From Candidatus Termititenax sp. (GTDB lineage Bacteria; Margulisbacteria; Riflemargulisbacteria; GWF2-35-9; DYQY01), in NCBI GenBank assembly GCA_020719045.1, contig DYQY01000006.1:70900-134899 (forward strand): DNA of 64,000 nucleotides. Reading direction: 5' to 3'. Positions 30,001 to 39,000 of this stretch are shown here, in pieces. The translations under genes and the position numbers were made by a program. How positions within the stretch are numbered: position 1 is the stretch's first letter; every line of letters begins with the position of its first letter. A model generated the notes under the pieces. The model had not been told where the DNA came from. It searched no databases and saw nothing but the letters and a program-made list of their open reading frames with translations.

Positions 30001-33000
30001 ATTCATTAACTGAATCAGAAACTAAAGCCCAGTTTCCTGCATCCTTTAGATTCAATCCTACTTTCTTAGTAAAACCATCTATCTGAGATATTGCAGGCTG
30101 ATCAAGTAAAAACCCACCATTAGCAGAAATCTTCCACTCAACTAAATTTAATCCACTACCTCCTGTATCATTTAAGGTAACAACTACTGCATTCATTAAC
30201 GACCACCCTGAACCTCTTAGCCATCCAGCAAACAAGCTCTTGTTGATATTTTCAGTAACAGTTGGAGTCTCTGTATCCTTGTTTATCGAAAAAACATGAT
30301 GTGTGACGGTGATATCAACAGAATCAACCAATACAACCAATACCTCGTTTACTCCATTTGATAATGTATTCCAAGTTATTCCCCATGGCTGTACATACCA
30401 ATTAGCACCCCAAATATTACTACTTAAATTTTGAGCAAACTCTCTATTCGCAGAAACATTTGAAACCACATACTTTGCTGACTTAAGACCTGAGTAAGTA
30501 TCATAAAAATTAATAGACACCCTATTTAATAGATTTACAGGAGCAGTATTTTCTTTATACCAAACATCGAAAGAAGCCGTCCTGAAATCTCCAGTAACTG
30601 CCCACCATGCCTCGCTAATATCTTTTCTGACCTTTAAATAATTTACTGCTGTAAGTGTATTGTTCGCACTATCTACTGCTACCAATGTAATATTATTGGT
30701 TCCTTCTGCTAAGTCGCTCCATTGTACATCCCAATCTCTAATGAAGTTCTTAGAGGTTCCATCCATATTAGTAAACACATCTGTTTGCTTTGAATAAGCA
30801 CCAACACTATTAGTAACCAAATAATAAAATTGTTTTATACCTGAATCACCAAATCTATTGTCAGCGAAATCAATATCTATTGATTCTATCCAGCTTGGAG
30901 TTGATGCATACCATATATTTTGAATTGCGCTACTTACATTTTCTTTATCGTTCATTGTTGGTCCGAATGAATCCTTTTTAACAATAAATACATTATCGGT
31001 TGTTATATTCCCAGCGTAATCAATAACAACCACCTGAACAGTATTAATGCCCTCCTCAAAATAAGACCAGGATAAAGACCAAGCAGTAGTATAACTTGAC
31101 TGTCCTACCGATAAACTAACAATTACACTAGAAGATACTGAACCATCTTGATGAAATACGTTATAAGACACTTGCCTAATATTACTATAACCAGAATCAA
31201 AAAATGATATATTTATTCCATCAAACGACGCAGGAACAGCATTGTACCAAATTGCAAAGTCACTTACCTGATTGTTAGAAACTACTGGCTTAATTATGTC
31301 TTTCTTAACAGTAAATACAGGAGATAACGAATTCCTTGAATTGCTTGCAAAATCCGTAACAGATACATAAACATCATTTATCCCATTAGTTAGAACGTTC
31401 TGCCAGTCGATAGACCAATCAGCTGTTAACGCTAATATTCTTTCTGCTGAGGATTTAGTTATAATAACTTGATTAGTTCCGTCAACATTTACAACTATAT
31501 ATGATATTGTTGAAACTCCTGAATATGTGTCATAGAAATCAACATTTATGCTATTCATCCAGTTTTGCGATGTATTAAACCAATTATTAAACTTACTATC
31601 TCCCTGCTCTATATTATCATAGGATGGCTTAACAACGTCTTTTTTGAAAATAAATTCATTATTATAATCTCTTGTATTTGTTGCTCTATCCTCAAGCTTA
31701 ATAGAAATATAGTTAACACCATTTTGTAACGGATAATAAGATCCTTTCTGTGTTTCAAACTCAATAATCCAAGGAGTAGTATAGTTAGAAGAATTTATGT
31801 TTGTCCTAATAGGAATCTCTTGCTTTCTTATATCATTTGAAATAACCTGAGATGCATTTTTAAGACCAGAACCACCTAAGTCTCTAAAGCTGATTGTTAC
31901 ACTCTTTAACCAATAAGGAGAATAGTTATACCAATTAACTTGGTCAATTACATAGTCGCTGGTATCAGCCTCTGGGTGGATCGTGTCTCTATTAACATAA
32001 ATAAACTTATCAGATGTTGTTATATTACCTGCATAATCACTAATAAACAAAACAAGCTCATTCACTCCTTCAGTTAAAACATTCCAAGACACACTCCAAC
32101 TATTGTTATTAAAGACATAATAACTTGCAGTTGCAAAATCATTACTATAAACATTACCACTAATATCTTGTGTAACACCATTATGTACTAGCTGATATCT
32201 TGAATTTTTAAGACCAGAACCTGGATTTGTATCACTGAAAGACAAATCAATGTATTCTGGTAATTGGTTAGCAGTATTTAACCATCTTCCACCATATACA
32301 TTTAAATGATACGCAGGGTTGTAACCTGGATATATAGTATCTCTATTTATCGTCAAACTAGTTGCTGATTCAACTAAGTTACCAGCTAAATCCAAAGCTT
32401 TAATTTTTATTTTATTCTTACCATCAACTAAATTATTCCAAGGGATAAATATCTTATTATTATAAGTTGGAGTATCTTGCTCAATTACTACTGGACTCCA
32501 AGTAACAGAAGCATTATTGGCTTCTTGTACACCATAGTTAAGAGAAGCAAGATGGCTTGCAGGGTCGTAAACGACTATATCTAATGAATTTGCAAAATAA
32601 GTGAGATATGTACTACTAGAATTAATCCATACTTTAAACTTATTATCATCAACGCTCTCATTTACAGAAACCCTCGGAGACGTTACATCCCGTCTAAATA
32701 GGTACATAAACGCATCAGAATATAGCCCAACATAATCTTTAACCCAAACACTAATTGTTGATACTTCCTCATCAAATATATTACTAAAGCCTACATTGAA
32801 TACACTTGTATTAAAAGAAACTGCATTTAACTGACTATTAACTGTATGGGTATATGTATTTGATAATTTTCGTACTTCATAACCGAAACTACCTAAGCCA
32901 GATTCCTTATCCTCCATATTCACAGTAATATTTGTTAGCCAGTTTTGAGTGGTTCTATACCATATATTCTGAGAACCAATTGTATTTATAACTACATTAA

Positions 33001-36000
33001 AAGATGGTGGATTTGTATCTCTTTTTATTGCAAACAGAAACTGCTCCTTCGTATTGCCTGCATTATCCGTAGCAACAACATAAACATCATTTGTTCCACC
33101 GTTTACTAAATTCCAAGAAATAAATAATGGTTCCACATATAAATAATTGTTAATGTTTGTGCTTACAATCTCATAAAAGACTCCATGCCTATTTACAACT
33201 TTATACCTAATCTCTTTAAGTAATGAAGTACTATCGCTAAAATTAACTGTAAGTGCGCTTAAGTAGGTTACCCAATTCTCATTACCTAAAAATATGTTAC
33301 TCACACCTTGGCTAACAAGAGAAACATCAATTAGTGGGGACACATCGTCAAACTTGATTGTAAAAAGCTTATTCGTGGTTACAGTATTTGCGGCCCTATC
33401 AGCAACATTAACATATAAATTATTTGTTCCTTGCAATAGATTTAGTGAAGAAACATCCCATGGAATATAATATGACAAAATTCCTAATTGATTTTCAGTA
33501 ACTGTTCCATACGCCTCTTCAAAATAAGCATTTCTGGACGTAACATAGTATCTAATATGCTTTAATGTTGAAAAATCAAAATCTTCGGCTCCTACAGCAA
33601 CTGCTTTTGCATAAGTAGGCACAAAATTATACCAAATTGCTTGCTCACCTTCGGTAGGGGAAACGTAATTATTGCTAATAATTGGAAAAACAGTATCTTT
33701 CTTTATTGTTAGTACTTTAGCCGAACTTGTAATACTATTTCCAGCCCAATCCAATGCCCCAACAAAAATATCATTAGTGCCATTTACTAAATCAATCCAA
33801 GATATTGACCAATCACCAGAATAAGACTGAAACCTAGAACTATAGACCTGTTCATTAAGTGTGACAACCTTACGACCGCTAGTAACAATCTCATACCAGC
33901 ATGACTTCAACCAAGAATAACCTTGGTCTGAAAAATCAATATTAATTCTTTGATTAGCCCAATCTGGAGTTACAGAGTACCAAGAATTTTGGCTTGGTAC
34001 TGACACCACAGTTTGAACGCTATATGTTGGAAGTAAGTCATCTTTCCTAAGAATAAAAGTTGCTGTTTCTGTTACGTTACCAGCTCTATCCTCTAATAAA
34101 AATGAAATCAAATTTGTTCCTTGATATAAAGCATCCCAACTAACAGATATCGCAGAATAGCCAAATTTATCCATACCAATTACATCGTCATAAGCTATCG
34201 TTACTGTCTTATACTGTCCTGGAGTTTCTTCTCTAGAAAATTTCCACTTAACTGATTTTAATAATGAATAACCACTATCAGAAAAATTGGCTGATATTTG
34301 CGTTGCCCAAGTTGGTAATGTTCCATGCCAAACTGTACTACTATCTGCCGTCACATTATATGAACAAGCAGGTGCAGTTTCATCTTTTCTAACATTAAAA
34401 ACTTCCAATTGTCTTGTATTTCCAGCCCAATCCTCTACTCTTATGGAAACAGTATTCACTCCATCACTTATTTCATCCCAATTCCATATAAAAGCAGGGC
34501 TTAAGTTAGATGTTGAACTTTCATGATCAACAAAACTTGCCATATTTATAGTTGCTTTTGTTCTATTATGCCTCTCAATAATATAATCCATGCTCCTAAG
34601 CCTTGAATATCCAAAATCATTAAAAGTAACAACAACTGCATAATCTGCATTCAATTGATATGCTGGTGAGTCTTGATGATATTTCTTATACCACTTCTGC
34701 TGATATGATGATGACACTGTGCTAATGGTAAAGGTAGGAATAATAATATCTTTTCTAATTACAAACATCGCACTGCTAACCACTCTATTAGTTGCATGGT
34801 CTTCCACCATAACATCAACAGTATTAACATTATTTGTAAGATTTGACCAATAAATAACCCAATTACTTAAATATGAAGGAGTGCCTAGTGTGTTCGTAAA
34901 AATATCGAATGTATTAATCCCAACATCATTATAAACAATATAAGACGACCTACTTAACTGAGAATGAAGCGAATCGTAAAAATCAATGTTTATTGACTCA
35001 CAAAAACTAGGAGTTGCTCTATACCATATATTAAAACTAGCTACATTTAAATTCCTATTGTCAACAATTAATGGATTGATTGTATCCTTATTAATAGTTA
35101 ACACACGGACTTCAGTCCTATTCTTTGCATTATCAGAAGCGAATAATAATACACTGTTTCTTCCATCATTCATTCCAGAAAATGATAAGGCAAAATCTGC
35201 ACTTAAATTTAAAGATGCCATACCAGATTGTAGTACAAATGAAACACCATTAGCTAAATAACCAATCGCATTGAGGGATGAAACAGCGCCATTTCTTGCA
35301 TTTATCGTTATTTCAATAGCATCAAAAGTTACACCAGACATCCACTCCTGGTCAGTGTTATACCATCTATCTTGTTTTGAAACATCTACACTAACTGAGC
35401 TATTTAGAACTGGGTATGTTGTATCTTTCTTAATGGTAAACAAGACTGAAGACACTGATACATTCCCAGCACCATCCTCCACCTTTATTCTAATATCATT
35501 ATAGCCCTGTGATAATAAGTTCCAGCTAATGCTCCATCCAACAGGATAACTATTGCTATTTACTGAACGACTTATTACAAACCAGGTCGTATTATCAGTA
35601 ACAACAGCATAAGAAACTGTGGAAATCCTTGATCCTCCACTATCACTAAAGCTCAACTGAATACTACTTAACCAGCTAGGAGCTGTTCCATGCCACAATT
35701 GTGCTTCAGCATTATGCTCACCAGAATAACTCCAAGAAGGAAATGACTGATCCTTCCGTACCGAAAAAATAATTGGTGATAATAAATTATTTCCAGCATT
35801 ATCAGTAAGAGCTAATCTGACATCAGTTTGGCCTTCATTAAAGGAATTCCAATTAGTTGTAATTGAAGAGTACACTCCACCATAATTACCCATAGCCTCT
35901 TTTATTATTATATTTCTTGTTGCTCCACTGTTTATAAAAAACAAACCTATATCCTCAAGACCTGAATAGCCCATGTCCTGTACCCTAAGTGGTAACTCAT

Positions 36001-39000
36001 CATAAATATTTGTGGTGTTATACCATATACTATATGGTGCTGTTGAAAAACGATTATCAGTAACGTTATAACTAGGGACAAGTGTATCTTTTTTAACTGA
36101 GAAAATCACATTAGTTGTTGCTACGTTAGCGGCATTATCTGAAACATAAGCTAATATATCATTAGTACCCTCGGCTAATACAGCAAAGCTAATAGCCCAG
36201 TTTTGTAAAAAATTATTAGAAGGTGAATTGTACTCTCCAATAGCATTCCTAGTTAATGTCCCATTAATTGAAACAACATAATCTATTCTATTAATTAAAG
36301 ACATCCCGCCATCATGAAAATCTATATCAAGATCAGTCATCCATGATTGTAAGTTTTTATACCATATATTCTGAAGAGACAAAGTAGGCACAGCATTAAT
36401 AACTATTGTAGGTACAGCTATGTCCTTTCTAATCTTAAACAACAGCTCGCTATGGTTATTGCCTGCATTGTCAGTAATAGATGCATAGATAATATTTAAG
36501 TCAGAAGTGATGTCAGCCCAAGGAATTGTCCATTTACTATTAAATACGCGCTGTCTATTTGGTAAACCGCTAGCAATATTAACTCTCTTATTAAAAACAC
36601 TATCATGATACAAAATGTAATCAATAGAGCCCAACCCTGAATATTCATAACTTGCGCCACCAGCGTCTGCAAATTGAATAGGCATTGTTGGCCACCATTC
36701 AGGCTGTAAGCTAGACCATGAGCCCTCGTTATTCCAAAAATATGGCTCACCAAATAATTGATTAATTACAACCGGTGCCCATGTATCTTTGTTAAATGAA
36801 GCGACGATTGTTGTATATTCTTTTTTGTTCCCTGCAAAGTCTTCTAACCCAACTACTATATCATTTGGTCCTTGGTTTGCGCTTTCAAAACTAAAACTAA
36901 AAGATGAGATAGCCATATCATATGTTACATACTCGTTTCTTGTTAAAGACTCATAAGCATTTATAACTACTGGAGAAAGACCTGCTCTACTATACTTATA
37001 ATAAACTTTTTTAATCTTTGAAAGCTCTTGATCATAGAATATAAAATCATTGCGAGTCACATTTAAGTACATCCAATTAAGAGTAGAGCTAAAATAAGAG
37101 TCACTCTGTGTAAAGCTAAAACTAACAACATCATAGCTTGGAACTACCGTGTCTCGCTTAATGCTAAACAACACATTACTTATATTATTGTTGCCTGCAT
37201 TATCCGTAACAGATACCTTAACATTATTCGTTCCCTCACCAAATAAAGACCAATTCATTCCCCAATTCTCATATGTTTGATAGTTCCCATTGGAAAAAAT
37301 AACGGACATTGTTGTATTTGAACCATTCTCAATAATGTATCTAGCTTCTTTAAGATTAGAGCTACCAATATCTACAAATACAGCAGGAACATCTGAAATA
37401 TCAGCCTCTTCATAAAAAACCCCTTCGTAGAAAAAGGCATCTGCTGGATTTGCTAATGGCTCGTGGTTATACCACCTCCAAATATACTTAAGGTCTTGAG
37501 TATTTATGCTTTGAATAACATCAGGAGAGGTAATATCTTTTTTAATCCAGAATAAAACACTAGATGATGTAATATTTCCAGCATTATCAGAAACAACTAC
37601 TGAAATTGTATTAACTCCATTAACTAAAATACCCCAAGATACAGCCCAATTATTGCTATAACTCATTACTGACGAACCAATATTATCACTAATTACCATA
37701 AAAATAGAGCCAGAGGCATTTTCAACCTTATAATATATCTTAGAAATACCTGAGCCACCTAAATCAGTAAAACTAACAGAAATACTGTTCATCCAGTTCT
37801 GAGGTTTATTGTACCAAGTATTATATGTTGCAACTGGTAGCGTCATCCCATTATTATAAGAAGGAGGCACAATATCTTTTAAAACAGTAAAAGCTTTACT
37901 TACTATTGACCATCCCGCATTATCATTAAAGGAAACATATACCTCGTTAACACCATTTGTTAACAAACTCCACGACATGTTCCATGTAGTGCTTCTAACA
38001 GCTAGGTTTACATTTGTATCTAGTGTAGTTGTTCTTGTCCAAGAAGAAACATTGTTAGAAACAATATAATAAATATCTTTTAATAGAGAATACCCTTCAT
38101 CATAAAAATTAATGCTTATCGTATTAAAGAAGTCTGGTGTTGTGTTAGTCCAAACTGGAGAATAATTAACATTATTACTAAAAGATGGCGCCTTAGTATC
38201 TAGCTTAATATTAAACAGTAAATCCGTTCCAAGTAAAACTAAGTTTCCAGCATTATCAGAAATAACCACATATATATTATTCGTGCCATCCTCAAAATAG
38301 TCTGTTGTTAATATCCAACTACTACTATACGATTCAATATTCATATTTCGTGAAATATCATACTGTCTCATTCCACCTGTAAGTACCGCTACAATGTACC
38401 CAAGATAATTTAAACTTGAACCACCAAAATCATAAAAATTTACATCCTGAATAGAAATTTCTGATGGCAACTCTCTATACCAAATATTAAAAGTATTAAT
38501 ACTTGAACCAGTTACAAATCCTGGTCTAGTTGTATCCTTCCTAATTGTAAATAGCTTGTCCGAATATTCTACGTTACCAGCATTGTCCTCTATTGTTGCA
38601 TAAATATCATTTATTCCCTGCTGAACCCAGCCCCAAGCAAAACTATCGCCTAGATCATATGTTTTACCAGAAACTCCTAATAATAAACGATTAGTTGTTG
38701 TATTAGTTACTCTATCATAAACGTTTAAAGTCACCACTTTAAGGTTAGAGTATCCTTCATCATTACAAGTTACACTTAGCTCATCCATCCAACTAGGTCT
38801 AGCAGAATACCAGCTGCTATATTTAACATCATCTACACTTTCTGCACTTATTATGTTTGGAGAAGTTATATCCTTCATTATATAAAAAAGAATCGGAGAA
38901 ATTGTTTCGTTATTTGCATTATCTTTAATTCTTAATTTAATATTATTTGTACCATTACTTAAGTTTAGCCAACTAATGCCCCACTCCTGAGTATAATTGT

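Noticed and set aside
359-35504. Many plus-strand ORFs of 60-100 aa (e.g. 4620-4838, 9549-9857, 13074-13328, 34986-35261)
   Set aside because: They are antisense to the giant minus-strand CDS, recur because the repeats recur, and have no recognisable domains.
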